Positions 46,001 through 56,209 of a DNA stretch of 64,000 nt are shown one piece after another. The notes under the pieces are model-generated. The model saw only the letters and a program-made list of their open reading frames with translations, did not search any database and was not told the DNA's origin. Made by a program: the position numbers and the translations under genes. This DNA comes from Actinomyces capricornis (GTDB taxonomy: Bacteria > Actinomycetota > Actinomycetes > Actinomycetales > Actinomycetaceae). How positions within the stretch are numbered: position 1 is the stretch's first letter; the number at the start of each line of letters is the position of its first letter. The stretch spans positions 1,240,001-1,304,000 of the forward strand of contig NZ_AP025017.1 of NCBI RefSeq assembly GCF_019974135.1, given 5' to 3'.

Positions 46001-46449
46001 AGGATCCGGCCGTCTTCGCCGACTCGGTGGAGGTCATCGTCACCACGCACAAGGTGGTGGCCGAGCACTACCGGGCCGATGGCTCGATCGAGTCGGCGGT
46101 GCCGCCCCTGCGCGCCCTGCTGGAGATCATGATCGACGGCACCAGCCGTGAGGGCTGGACGCTGGCCAGCCCCGAGTTCCGGGCCCTGTTCGAGCGCGAG
46201 GCGATCCTGGCCTCGGACTGGTACGCCACCCGTCTGGAGGCCAAGGTGGCCCGCGACACCCGCCAGGCCCGCCAGGCCATCGAGGACCTCACCCGCTTCT
46301 CCACCGCGGAGAACAATGAGGAGGTCGCCGCCCGCCTGGACACCGAGGGGCGCCTGGCCGAGGCCCGCGCCTGGCTGGACGAGGTGACCTCCCCGGCCTA
46401 CCGCGAGCACCTGGTGGGCACCCTCGGCCTGGAGCCGTCCCTGGGCTGA
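43018..46449 (+). CDS. Probable PPi-type phosphoenolpyruvate carboxykinase
   Basis: A 1143-residue protein, the length of PPi-dependent PEPCKs known from Entamoeba and Propionibacterium (about 1150). It does not resemble ordinary ATP- or GTP-PEPCK overall. The N-terminal LELLGLPVPSDA and CAADKRIQSFLDSYLDG recall that family. A glycine-rich SGGGKSEISKSLLDAF near residue 480 stands where a kinase-like phosphate site is expected. These enzymes convert PEP, CO2 and phosphate to oxaloacetate and pyrophosphate. The neighbouring Dcu dicarboxylate carrier supports a role in CO2-dependent succinate fermentation. The start is unsure: ATG 43018 or ATG 43045. The call rests on remembered similarity and context. 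Confidence 0.65.
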   Translation: MSEPHYPGDMNTAAATTSAIALRLELLGLPVPSDAVHAETNRLMSPILARQRELSRRLAHRPCAADKRIQSFLDSYLDGAPVAPQLPRSTFVLDQPGLARELSLPVGATSFESDYVSSYRILGGVLHNPRNDRRTTAGVFHIAEGGLPIPDDKIAVPRDTFARLLARAVEAPEGLLTLPWASQQDEPARAWVSLLLRPVVVPEVPGFSAQRTMETRFIAPGGLVSNLDFVEGIFGNAGDPYLPENDSSLAPESWTGHTGCVILAPHLTQVTKKELGLPRWEEATERQRRDGMCYRSEDELYNGGQAFKCCARDERGVIVTIIADNYFGYCKKEVKTQIGYSANLFGCVEEEHAGGAIAFPRYNLGQEYTEKHTPAEATVAGAIELSGGRFEARPEGHAVDREDESIIIVPGGAHYSMRTQTVTWPRPDGSTASIPLLVGSTYITPFGYRVHAKHREGDPKQWHLVGTAPWATHAHKPATVSGGGKSEISKSLLDAFVFGEAYIGDVEADLDAVQALLDRDYSQRFADPQANGKDHRPILSAERSLGSVIKLFTPSSAFSQEHNAFLEQIPNHVKELVFTVKRYYQPDWGQQWRHHFSVGLINGRQGNSLRLDGEVVKVNMLRVGFEADGSWRLLSLRPDFSPAAKVQTEDDITASITVPGGLRSTAGSSVSRKFVANCERLLFQRPDDAIVRGYDKQTEADMADPGPEGIFVSNFEPLTPADARAMIDDAPGLSQFTAPMQDLVRRAAQQDDEEEVYWVSSADPRLVDGKRSKNPRYLQVRPDLARPQDAALAELSTHLYHGLALAEPLRHYVDVVAAGRRNNPPEEGVPPLCAYNPLHYMELPELFMEFISSMTGKSPSTTGAGSEGALTKAPFNALPAIYDLNAALLSYALGGYDGWLSSAGYIGPKVKVAHDISLLIPEIFSRMTAEERDAQALIEHGFLERMEDFTHEGRTIEASRLGYRMNQAFASTFFGRIFLHPDVVFTEEMLRPELQDPAVFADSVEVIVTTHKVVAEHYRADGSIESAVPPLRALLEIMIDGTSREGWTLASPEFRALFEREAILASDWYATRLEAKVARDTRQARQAIEDLTRFSTAENNEEVAARLDTEGRLAEARAWLDEVTSPAYREHLVGTLGLEPSLG

Positions 46450-46465
46450 GCCAGGATCGATCGAG

Positions 46466-46504
46466 ACGGTGGTGGGCCCGGGGCATTCCCGGGCCCACCA
46501 CCGT
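46466..46504 (+). terminator. Terminator after the PPi-PEPCK gene
   Basis: A perfect 17-bp GC-rich stem (46466-46482 with 46488-46504) and a 5-nt loop, 17 nt after the stop. A weak T-containing stretch follows. Confidence 0.75.
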
Positions 46505-46539
46505 TGAGTGCCGCTCGAGAGCGCCCCACCCCGGCCCCG

Positions 46540-46620
46540 TTGCACATCTTCACCGCCCCCACCGGCCGCCGACCCCGGCCTTCCCGCAGGATCCCGTCCA
46601 CCCCGCCGCCGAAGAGGTGC
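46540..46620. repeat. Intergenic inverted-repeat element, copy C (degenerate)
   Basis: The left end TTGCACATCTTC (46540-46551) is exact. The right end GAAGAGGTGC (46611-46620) has one mismatch. GGATCCCG stands in the middle. It is shorter than the other copies and lies 91 bp upstream of the P-type ATPase start. Confidence 0.6.
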
Positions 46621-46711
46621 GACAGGCGGGCGCCAGGGGTGCGGCCGATCCCACAGACGCCAGGGGAGAAAGCCCTCGCACGAGCCTGCCCGCCTCTGGT
46701 GTGATGGGGCC

Positions 46712-49570
<2,859 letters not shown>

Positions 49571-49621
49571 CCCGCCACCGCCCCGACCGGCTGCGGCGGC
49601 CCGCCCGCACTGTCGGGCACA

Positions 49622-49689
49622 CGCCCCCTCCGCCCTCACCACTGGGCGGAGGGGGCGCCGTCGCCTGCCCATGGCGACGGCGCAGCGGG
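49622..49689. repeat. 68-bp double-hairpin repeat, copy 1 (bidirectional terminator)
   Basis: Two adjacent perfect hairpins: a 14-bp stem (49622-49635 with 49644-49657) and an 8-bp stem (49658-49665 with 49673-49680). An identical 68-bp copy lies at 51265-51332. This copy sits between the convergent ATPase and WYL genes and can terminate both. Confidence 0.85.
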
Positions 49690-49711
49690 GCTCACAGAGC
49701 TTCCACGAGAT

Positions 49712-50695
49712 TCACTGCACCGCCGCCAGGACCTGCCCCGCGAGCTCACGCAGGGCCCGCGTCAGCTCGGGAGGATCCAGGACCCGGACATGTGCAGCGA
49801 GACGGGGCAAAACCTCAGTTGCATGCGAGACATCAGCGAAGAACGCCCGTATCCGAACCACGGCGGTGGGGCTCTCAGAGCCTTCCGGCCCACCCGCTCC
49901 CCTTACGGGCCCATCGGCTGCCCCCGCCACCTCCTCGATCCTCACAAGTCCCTGCAGGACGCCCAGGACGCAGCGCTGCACCTCCAAGGTCGCCGTCATG
50001 GGCGAGAAGCGCTCCTGGAATCCGCAGCGCGCCCTGGCCCACTCCTGGGCGAGGTCGATCTGCGGGGCATCCGCGTCCACCTCTCCCACATGGAGGCGCT
50101 CCAAGCGATCAAGCCGGTAGAAGCGGATGCGTTCCGCCGTCGATCCCGCCACCAGATACCAATCCGAGGCGGCGCACAGCAGACCCAGTGCCGTCGTCGA
50201 GACATCACTGACCCGTCCCGATCCACCCGAGGTGTAGCGGAAGCGCACCCGGCGGAGCCCCTGCACGGCATCGAGGGCATCGGCCATCGGCGGTCCAGCG
50301 GATCTGGACAGCCACCCCGCAGGGTCGATGAGGACGCGCGAGCCGACGAGCAGTGCATCCCGGTCGACGGTCCGGCGGATCTTGCCCATCGCGGACTGCA
50401 GGAGGCTATCGAGTCCCAGCGCTCCGGCACCGGGGACGCAGATCACCGACGTCAGGGCCAGCGCCTCATCGTCACTAAGGCCTAGGACGTCGGGCCGGTA
50501 GTCGGCCAGGAGCATGACACCACCGTGGCGCCCGCGCTCGGTGTACACCGGGACCCCTGCGGCGGACAGGGCCTCGACGTCACGCAGGACCGTCCTGGTA
50601 CTGACCTCAAGTACCGTCGCGAGCTGCCCGGCGGGCATGGGAGTGGAGCGCCCGCGCAGGAGCCACAGCATCCGTAGCAGCCGGTCGGCCCGCAT
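49712..50695 (-). CDS. WYL-domain transcriptional regulator
   Basis: A 327-residue regulator. The N-terminal HTH_11 domain, MRADRLLRMLWLLRGRSTPMPAGQLATVLEVSTRTVLRDVEALSAAGVPVYTERGRHGGVML, is the YafY/DeoR-like signature. A central WYL region (about 135-220) has RRVRFRYTSGG and DWYLVAGSTAERIRFYRLDRLERL. A C-terminal extension (WCX-like) ends TRALRELAGQVLAAV. WYL domains sense nucleotides or nucleic acids in several systems. It is divergent from a VOC-family gene with 93 bp between, so it probably controls that gene and itself. Confidence 0.9.
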   Translation of the reverse strand: MRADRLLRMLWLLRGRSTPMPAGQLATVLEVSTRTVLRDVEALSAAGVPVYTERGRHGGVMLLADYRPDVLGLSDDEALALTSVICVPGAGALGLDSLLQSAMGKIRRTVDRDALLVGSRVLIDPAGWLSRSAGPPMADALDAVQGLRRVRFRYTSGGSGRVSDVSTTALGLLCAASDWYLVAGSTAERIRFYRLDRLERLHVGEVDADAPQIDLAQEWARARCGFQERFSPMTATLEVQRCVLGVLQGLVRIEEVAGAADGPVRGAGGPEGSESPTAVVRIRAFFADVSHATEVLPRLAAHVRVLDPPELTRALRELAGQVLAAVQ

Positions 50696-50788
50696 ACCCC
50701 CTCCATACACGCCAGAAGACGTCATGTATCGACCCGACAGTAGTCCACATAGGCGGAATCTCCGCAACGCACCGTCGATAGGAGCATC

Positions 50789-51226
50789 ATGAGGGCTGAT
50801 CTCAGCGCCTACATCAGCTTCGGGGGCAGGGCTCGCGAAGCACTGGAGTACTACCAGCAGTCCCTGGGCGGGCAGGTGGTCATCGAGACCTTCCGGACAT
50901 GGGGGATCCCCACGGCCCCAGGGCATGAGGACGACGTCGTCTACGGCGTACTGCGCACCGACAACGGGTTCGTGATCCGGGCCCGGGACCACCGGTTCGA
51001 GGGCACCTCCCACAGTCATCTACACCCGGGCGGTGAGCAGAGCGCGGGCTGGGCCCTGTGCCTCAATGGTGAGGAGGCGGAGCGGCTCGCCGACTGCTGG
51101 GCCAGCCTTGCCCGTCGTGCCTCGATCATCGAGCCTCTCGAGACCGCGCCATGGGGAGATTGCAACGGTGTCCTCATCGACCCCTTCGGCATCAGGTGGG
51201 TCGTCAATATCGGGGACTCGGAGTAG
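50789..51226 (+). CDS. VOC family (PhnB/glyoxalase-like) protein
   Basis: A 145-residue protein of the PhnB-like VOC fold: LSAYISFGGRAREALEYYQQSLGGQVVIETF, then a middle part and the C-terminal APWGDCNGVLIDPFGIRWVVNIG, the usual signature of these small metal-fold proteins. The metal-ligand set is not clear and the reaction is unknown. TAGGAGC precedes the ATG. It is divergent from a WYL regulator, a common pairing in actinobacteria. The pair is bracketed by two copies of a 68-bp repeat. Confidence 0.85.
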   Translation: MRADLSAYISFGGRAREALEYYQQSLGGQVVIETFRTWGIPTAPGHEDDVVYGVLRTDNGFVIRARDHRFEGTSHSHLHPGGEQSAGWALCLNGEEAERLADCWASLARRASIIEPLETAPWGDCNGVLIDPFGIRWVVNIGDSE

Positions 51227-51264
51227 CGGAACCCAGGCAGCAGCGGCCGGCCCGGATCATCAAG

Positions 51265-51332
51265 CGCCCCCTCCGCCCTCACCACTGGGCGGAGGGGGCG
51301 CCGTCGCCTGCCCATGGCGACGGCGCAGCGGG
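51265..51332. repeat. 68-bp double-hairpin repeat, copy 2
   Basis: Identical over 68 bp to 49622-49689, in direct orientation. It lies 39 bp after the VOC gene, where its first hairpin can terminate transcription. Confidence 0.85.
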
Positions 51333-51686
51333 AGGGCCCTCCCCGGCCCGCCCGTGCCGGCGCCCACCAATCACTCAGAGAAGAGGGTGATACTGAATGG
51401 GCTCGCGGTGATAGGCAGCTGATTCCCACCAGGGCGGAGACCTTCCTGAACGGCATCAGCCCCTGTCATGGGCGGGCCTCCGGGGATGGGGCCGTCATCA
51501 CGATCGCCATTGCCGGGGCTCATCGACCGCGGGCGGCCGGCCGCCCAGGCATCCGCTCCCGGGCATCTGCCGATGCCTCCTCCGGGACATCCTGCGATCG
51601 AGATCCTGACGTGACCAACGATGAAGGACATCCAACTAATGAGATGATACAGATATTCCTGAGACGAAGGAGTCAGCAGACTGCTA
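51333..51686. other. Intergenic region before the HTH gene
   Basis: No convincing gene. Around 51620-51690 the sequence is AT-richer (GATGATACAGATATTCC, GAAGGAGTC), and this probably holds the promoter of the HTH gene. The open frames on both strands here are shadows. Confidence 0.4.
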
Positions 51687-52019
51687 GTGGATGCGTATCG
51701 CATCCTGACTCATAGAGAGCATGGTGTTGTTGTGAACGGGCGTCAGAGCCACGAGAACCTCGAGGCCGCGTTCCAGGAGTACGGCCGTTTCCTGTCGGTG
51801 CCGGAGACCGCCGAACTGCTGGGAATGACCAAGCAGGGCCTCTACAACTGGGTTCGCGAAGGCATCGTTCCAGCCTACAAAGTCGCCTCGACCTGGCTGA
51901 TCCTGCGCGATGACCTCAAGGAGCTCATCCGCACCGGATCCAACCAGACGAGAACCACCCACGATTCGACGACGGATCCTCCGGCCGTGCTGTCACCGGA
52001 TCCTGCGGATTCGGAATGA
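51687..52019 (+). CDS. Small excisionase/MerR-type HTH protein
   Basis: A protein of up to 110 residues with one HTH: YGRFLSVPETAELLGMTKQGLYNWVREGIVPAYKVASTWLILRDDLKELIRTG (about 32-84), the excisionase-like layout with wing and final helix. The C-terminal 25 residues are Thr/Pro/Asp-rich. The start is uncertain: GTG 51687 gives the longest product, but a GTG at 51732 would fit as well. No toxin or integrase is adjacent, so it is an orphan regulator or antitoxin-like protein. Confidence 0.65.
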   Translation: MDAYRILTHREHGVVVNGRQSHENLEAAFQEYGRFLSVPETAELLGMTKQGLYNWVREGIVPAYKVASTWLILRDDLKELIRTGSNQTRTTHDSTTDPPAVLSPDPADSE

Positions 52020-52037
52020 TCGACCATCACCGGGTGA

Positions 52038-52856
52038 TCACTGACCATCAGCGCGGCCAGCCACATCGGCCGGCCCACGACGGCCCGCCACATCCCCGGC
52101 CCCCGCTGCGCCCCGTGCCCGCGCCCAGGCGCCCGCGCGCAGGACAACCAGGGTGCTCAGTTCGGCGGTCAGAGCGGTAGCACCCACCCGCCACCAGGAC
52201 AGCCACCCTCCCAGGAGCCAGACCACCGCCGCTGTCATGACCAGGGTCAGGCCCGCCGAGACCGGTGTGAGCACGCCCCGGCCGCTGAGCCCACCGTGAT
52301 CCGGCGCTGCTCCGCCCACGCCCCGGCCCAGGTCCGGCTGCGGCTCCGTTACGGCGTCGTCGATAGCCGCCTGACCCTGCCCGAAAGCGCCGGCCGGCGG
52401 CCTCCGCGCACCTAGGACGATCCCGGCCAGCAGCGCCCCGGTGCTCACCAGGGCTCCCGCGGCGGCGCAGGCGGCGGCATGCAGCAGAGGCTGGGGTGCC
52501 CCGCCCAGGCGCAGGCCCACGGCCAGGGCCAGGGCCCAGGGCGTGAGGGCCAGGTCCAGGACCAGGAGCACCAGGCCCGTCCAGGCGCCCGGGCGCAGGC
52601 CGGCGCCCAGCGGGGGCAGGGCGTGGCGCAGCGCGATATACCCGGCGCCCAGCGCGCAGGCGGCGGCGAGCCAGGGCAGGGCGGGGACTCCCGCCCACCC
52701 CAGGGCCACCATGGCCACTATCCCGGCCCCCATGAGGGGTGCCTGGCGGCGCAGGATCGAGCGCACGTGCTCGGCCATGACCACGACCTCGGCGAGCCAG
52801 GCGGGAATGCCCTCGTCGTCAGCGCCGGGCGGGGGACCTGCCGCCCCGCTGCTCAT
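52038..52856 (-). CDS. Hypothetical integral membrane protein
   Basis: A 272-residue Ala/Gly/Leu-rich membrane protein. Hydrophobic segments include APLMGAGIVAMVALGWAGVPALPWLAAACALGAGYIAL, GAWTGLVLLVLDLALTPWALALAVGL, ALVSTGALLAGIVLGA and AGLTLVMTAAVVWLLGGWLSWW. A hydrophilic loop of about 50 residues lies before the last segment. No family is recognised. Its start overlaps the stop of the upstream methyltransferase as ATGA, so the two are translated together. Confidence 0.6.
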   Translation of the reverse strand: MSSGAAGPPPGADDEGIPAWLAEVVVMAEHVRSILRRQAPLMGAGIVAMVALGWAGVPALPWLAAACALGAGYIALRHALPPLGAGLRPGAWTGLVLLVLDLALTPWALALAVGLRLGGAPQPLLHAAACAAAGALVSTGALLAGIVLGARRPPAGAFGQGQAAIDDAVTEPQPDLGRGVGGAAPDHGGLSGRGVLTPVSAGLTLVMTAAVVWLLGGWLSWWRVGATALTAELSTLVVLRAGAWARARGAAGAGDVAGRRGPADVAGRADGQ

Positions 52857-53611
52857 GCCGGCCCCGACGGGGCCGCTTCCCCCGGCTCCCCCGGGTGGGC
52901 CCGAGCCTCCGGCTCCGCCGGCACCGCTGAGGCCGCCGACTCGACACCCACTGCCCGCGCCGTCGCTCCCCCCTCCCCGGCAGGCCGGGACCCCGGCCGG
53001 CGAAGGCAGAGGACGGCGTCGGCGCGGCGGCCGACCTGGCCCTGGGGCCCAGTGGCCTCGCGCCAGCGCTCCTCGGCCACCACCGTCTGCCAGCCCGCGA
53101 CGGACTCGCCGATCTCCTCCAGGAGCTCGGCTGCGGTGTAGGTGCGGGCGTGGTGGGTGTGCCAGGGAGGGTTGATGGCGTGCACCGCCACCAGGAGATG
53201 ACCGCCGGGGGCCACACGCCCGGCGGCGTCGGCCAGCAGGTCACCCAGACGCAGGCCGCCCTCCTCGGGCCCGCCGTGGACGTAGAAGCAGGTGACCAGG
53301 TCGAAGGGGCCCTCGGGCAGGCTCTGGCCCCCGTCCTGGACCAGGGCGCTGACCTGCTGGTCCAGGCCCCGGCGGGCAGCCTCCCGGCGCAGGCGGTCGA
53401 TGGCGGTGGGCGACAGGTCCACCGCGGTGACCCGCCATCCGCGCTCGGCCAGCCACAGGGTATCGGCGCCCTCGCCGCAGCCGATATCGAGGCCGGCGCC
53501 CGGCTCCCAGTCCCCGGCGAGCTCCGGCAGCCAGTCGTTGGGGCGGCCCGACCAGAGCCGGTCCACCGAGGCATAGCGCGCCTCCCAGTGCGCGGCGCGT
53601 GAGGTCGTCAT
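52853..53611 (-). CDS. Class I SAM-dependent methyltransferase
   Basis: A 252-residue methyltransferase with HWEARYASVDRLWSGRPNDWLPEL at the start and motif I LDIGCGEGADTLWLAERGWRVTAVDLS. FDLVTCFYVHGGPEEGGL and AGRVAPGGHLLVAVHAINPPW follow. This is the methyltransferase domain type often found in small-molecule and tellurite-resistance-like enzymes. The last 50 residues are Ala/Glu/Pro-rich and probably disordered. The substrate is unknown. It is coupled to the membrane-protein gene downstream. Confidence 0.85.
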   Translation of the reverse strand: MTTSRAAHWEARYASVDRLWSGRPNDWLPELAGDWEPGAGLDIGCGEGADTLWLAERGWRVTAVDLSPTAIDRLRREAARRGLDQQVSALVQDGGQSLPEGPFDLVTCFYVHGGPEEGGLRLGDLLADAAGRVAPGGHLLVAVHAINPPWHTHHARTYTAAELLEEIGESVAGWQTVVAEERWREATGPQGQVGRRADAVLCLRRPGSRPAGEGGATARAVGVESAASAVPAEPEARAHPGEPGEAAPSGPA

Positions 53612-53720
53612 GGCGGGAGCCTAACGGGTCGACTGCCCGGCACCACGGCGGGCAGCGGCCTGACACGGCGGCCAGTGTCCAGATCCCTGGCAAAGGGCCC
53701 GACGGCGGGTCCCGCGCCCC

Positions 53721-54992
53721 TCAGGGCCGTCGCGCCCGCAGCCGGAAGCGCCGGGCGGTCAGGCGCACCGGACCTCCCCCGCAGTCGCGGTGGATCCGGG
53801 CCAGGGTGGTGGCATACCCGGGCACGGTGAAGTCCTCGGGGACGTCCCAGGGCACATAGCCCCAGTACTCCACGAGGGCCTCGACATCGGCCAGCTCCAG
53901 GGGCCCCTCCCAGGCCTCGCACTCCTCAACCACCAGACCCGCCTGCCGGCTGCGCTCGGCGACGATGCCGGGGCGCACCTGGGGGAACAGCGGCTCAGTG
54001 GCGAACCACCGATGGACCTCGGGGACCTCGGTGCCGTCGACCTGCTGGGTGATGAGCAGGCCGCCGGGTCTCAGCACCCGGGCCGCATCGGCGGGAGAGA
54101 GGGCCTCGTGGCGGTTCATCACCAGGTCGATGCCGGCCTCGGGCACCGGCAGGGGGTCGGGGCCATCGGCGTCATGGGCGAGGACCTCGACGGCGGGCTC
54201 CAGGGCTTGCAGGCGCTCGCGGGCCACTGGAAGGTTGTCCTGCCACCCCTCGGTGGCCGTGACCTCCAGGGCCCGGCGCTGGTCGTCGCTGAGCTGCGCG
54301 AGGAGCCCGGCCAGGCGCTCCCCGCCGCCGGTGCCCATGTCCAGGACTCTTGACCGGCGGTCCTGATGGCCCTCCAGAGCCCGAGCGGCCAGGGCTCGCA
54401 GGGCCTCCAGGCACTCGGCCTCGAAGTCCCAGGGCGGGCTGCCCATGGTCATCCGCCCGGATAGCGCGGAGAAGTCCCAGCCGACCATGCGCGCCGCCCG
54501 GTGCGCGCGCTCCCAGCGCTCGATGAGCGCGGGCCCGGGCTCGGAGCGCTCGCAGTGGAAGCGGGGGACGCCGGGCCAGCGCGGGTCCGGGGGTGCCGGC
54601 GACGCCTGGAAGCCGAGGGCTCGGTAGAAGCCGACGGCGTCATCATCGGTCCGGGCCGCGATGCTGGAGCCCAGGAGGGCCAGGCGGTCCACCAGCTCGC
54701 GGCCCTGCCCCTGACCGCGCTGCGCCTCATCGACGGCGATGTACTCCAGGGCGACCCGCTGCCCCTCGATGAGGGCGGCGGCCAGGGAGGTGGGGCGCCC
54801 AGGCGGCCCAGTGCCAAGCACGACCATGGCGGGCAGCTCCTCGGCCAGGAGACGGCGCAGCTCGGGCTCGGGCTGCCCGCAGGCGGCGCGCATGAGCTCC
54901 AGGGCCTCGGGGCCGGCCAGGTCCCCGCGCTCCAGCCGGCGCACTGCCGTAGCCGCCCGACCCGATCGCGCGTGACCCGCCGTGGTGCCCAT
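53721..54992 (-). CDS. GNAT acetyltransferase-methyltransferase fusion protein
   Basis: A 423-residue two-domain protein. The N-terminal part (about 15-155) fits a GNAT fold: LEYIAVDEAQRGQGQGRELVDRL is the acetyl-CoA binding motif, and AVGFYRALGFQ is the usual last strand. The C-terminal part (about 170-400) is a class I methyltransferase with RVLDMGTGGGERLAGLLAQL and LVMNRHEALSPADAARVLRPGGLLITQQV. The methyltransferase half alone resembles known stand-alone methyltransferases. The start ATG follows a TAGGCT box by 7 nt, suggesting a leaderless mRNA. It is divergent from the siderophore-interacting protein, with an iron box in between. Confidence 0.8.
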   Translation of the reverse strand: MGTTAGHARSGRAATAVRRLERGDLAGPEALELMRAACGQPEPELRRLLAEELPAMVVLGTGPPGRPTSLAAALIEGQRVALEYIAVDEAQRGQGQGRELVDRLALLGSSIAARTDDDAVGFYRALGFQASPAPPDPRWPGVPRFHCERSEPGPALIERWERAHRAARMVGWDFSALSGRMTMGSPPWDFEAECLEALRALAARALEGHQDRRSRVLDMGTGGGERLAGLLAQLSDDQRRALEVTATEGWQDNLPVARERLQALEPAVEVLAHDADGPDPLPVPEAGIDLVMNRHEALSPADAARVLRPGGLLITQQVDGTEVPEVHRWFATEPLFPQVRPGIVAERSRQAGLVVEECEAWEGPLELADVEALVEYWGYVPWDVPEDFTVPGYATTLARIHRDCGGGPVRLTARRFRLRARRP

Positions 54993-55070
54993 GGCTGGGA
55001 GCCTACATCGCCGGTTCGGCGCAGCCAGGACATCGACGCAGCCCATCCGCCATCGTGACAGACGAAGAAA

Positions 55071-55089
55071 GAAGGTAAGGTTTACCTTA
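55071..55089. promoter_or_regulatory. Putative DtxR/IdeR iron box
   Basis: The inverted repeat AAGGTAA-GGT-TTACCTT (55072-55088) has AGGT and ACCT half-sites 7 nt apart, as in the IdeR/DmdR consensus. It lies 16 bp before the start of the siderophore-interacting protein and 80 bp before the divergent GNAT-methyltransferase, so iron may control one or both. Confidence 0.65.
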
Positions 55090-55104
55090 TATGCGAGGAG
55101 GGCG

Positions 55105-55878
55105 GTGCCCCGGAAGGCGAGGTCGTTGATGTCCCGAGGATTGCAGGGGGCGGTGCTCAAGGTGCTGCGCGCCCCCGAGCACACACTGGAGATCACCGGT
55201 GTCCGCGAGCGCGAGCCGTACACCGAGTTGAGCGTGCACTGCCCCAGCCTGCTGGGGGCTCAGACCGAGCCCCTGCCGCCCACCACCTGGGTGCGCATGT
55301 GGATTCCCGACGGCGAGCGGGAGTACCAGCGGGCCTACACCCTGGTGCGCATGGACCGCCAGGAGGCCAGCGCCCAGATCCTGGTACTGCATCACGATCC
55401 CGCGGGTCCGGCCTCCCGGTGGGCTCGCGCCGCCCGGCCGGGTCAGACGGTGGACATCCAGGTCATGGGCGGCACGCGCTACCGGGCGCCTGGTGAGGGT
55501 GAGCGGATGCTCCTGGTGGGGGATTCGGCCTCGGCCCCCGCGCTGGCCGACGCCGTGGAGGCGGCCCCGCCGTCGTGCCAGGTGGAGGTGGTCATGGTGG
55601 CGGGCGCGGAGGACCGCCTTCCCCGGGCTGGCCGGGAGCATGGGTGGCGCCTGGTGGATCCGCAGTGGCCGCAGGCCGGGCTGCTGGCCGCTGCGGATGA
55701 GGCGCTTGGGGCGCTGGGCTCGGCGACCTGGGCCTGGGTGGCCCTGGAGAGCAGCCTGACGCGCTTGGTTCGGCGCCATCTGCTGGAGGCGGGACTGGCG
55801 CGCCGCGCCATCCAGTCCCAGGCCTACTGGATCCGCGGCCGGGCCATGGGCGTGGCCGCGGAGACCAGCCGGCGGTGA
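55105..55878 (+). CDS. Siderophore-interacting (FAD/NAD(P)H) protein
   Basis: A protein of about 257 residues of the SIP family, flavin reductases that release iron from ferric siderophores. The N-terminal FAD-binding barrel contains WVRMWIPDGEREYQRAYTLVRMD, matching the R-x-Y-(S/T) FAD motif, and LVLHHDPAGPASRWARAARPGQTVDIQVMGG. The NAD(P)H domain has MLLVGDSASAPALADAVE and the C-terminal helices end AIQSQAYWIRGRA. The start is chosen at GTG 55105, 5 nt after GAGGAGGGC; ATG 55129 would also fit. An iron box lies just upstream. Confidence 0.87.
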   Translation: MPRKARSLMSRGLQGAVLKVLRAPEHTLEITGVREREPYTELSVHCPSLLGAQTEPLPPTTWVRMWIPDGEREYQRAYTLVRMDRQEASAQILVLHHDPAGPASRWARAARPGQTVDIQVMGGTRYRAPGEGERMLLVGDSASAPALADAVEAAPPSCQVEVVMVAGAEDRLPRAGREHGWRLVDPQWPQAGLLAAADEALGALGSATWAWVALESSLTRLVRRHLLEAGLARRAIQSQAYWIRGRAMGVAAETSRR

Positions 55879-55935
55879 GGGGGCCCGCTGGACCCGGGTC
55901 CTCCCCGGAGAGGCCGCAGATGAGGTCCCACCCGG

Positions 55936-56027
55936 TTGCACATCTTCGCCCCGCCTGAAAGCGGGACCAAGTCGAGGAGCGGCATGATTCCGCGGTTCTT
56001 GTTCGCGCCGCAACGCTGAAGATGTGC
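55936..56027. repeat. Intergenic inverted-repeat element, copy D
   Basis: The ends are TTGCACATCTTC (55936-55947) and GAAGATGTGC (56018-56027). The centre contains GATTCCGCGG. It is followed 13 bp later by copy E. The gap 55879-56209 contains little besides these two elements. Confidence 0.8.
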
Positions 56028-56040
56028 AGCGCGGCCCTCG

Positions 56041-56132
56041 TTGCACATCTTCAGCATCTGAGCACACACCCGATCCGCGGAATCATACGGATCTTGGAGA
56101 CAGCACCAGCCCAGGGGCGCTCGAAGATGTAC
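56041..56132. repeat. Intergenic inverted-repeat element, copy E
   Basis: The left end TTGCACATCTTC (56041-56052) and right end GAAGATGTAC (56123-56132, one mismatch). The centre has ATCCGCGGAATC, the reverse complement of the motif in copies B and D. It ends 77 bp before the purB start. Confidence 0.75.
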
Positions 56133-56209
56133 CGCACGCAGACCTCCTGATCCGCAACACGGCCTCGGCGCGTGGGACCAGCCGCCGCGGTGGCCGGCCG
56201 CCTGCCACA

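Noticed and set aside
51371..51703. Minus-strand frame of 110 codons before the HTH gene
   Set aside because: No ribosome binding site, no recognisable domain, and it overlaps the probable promoter of the HTH gene.
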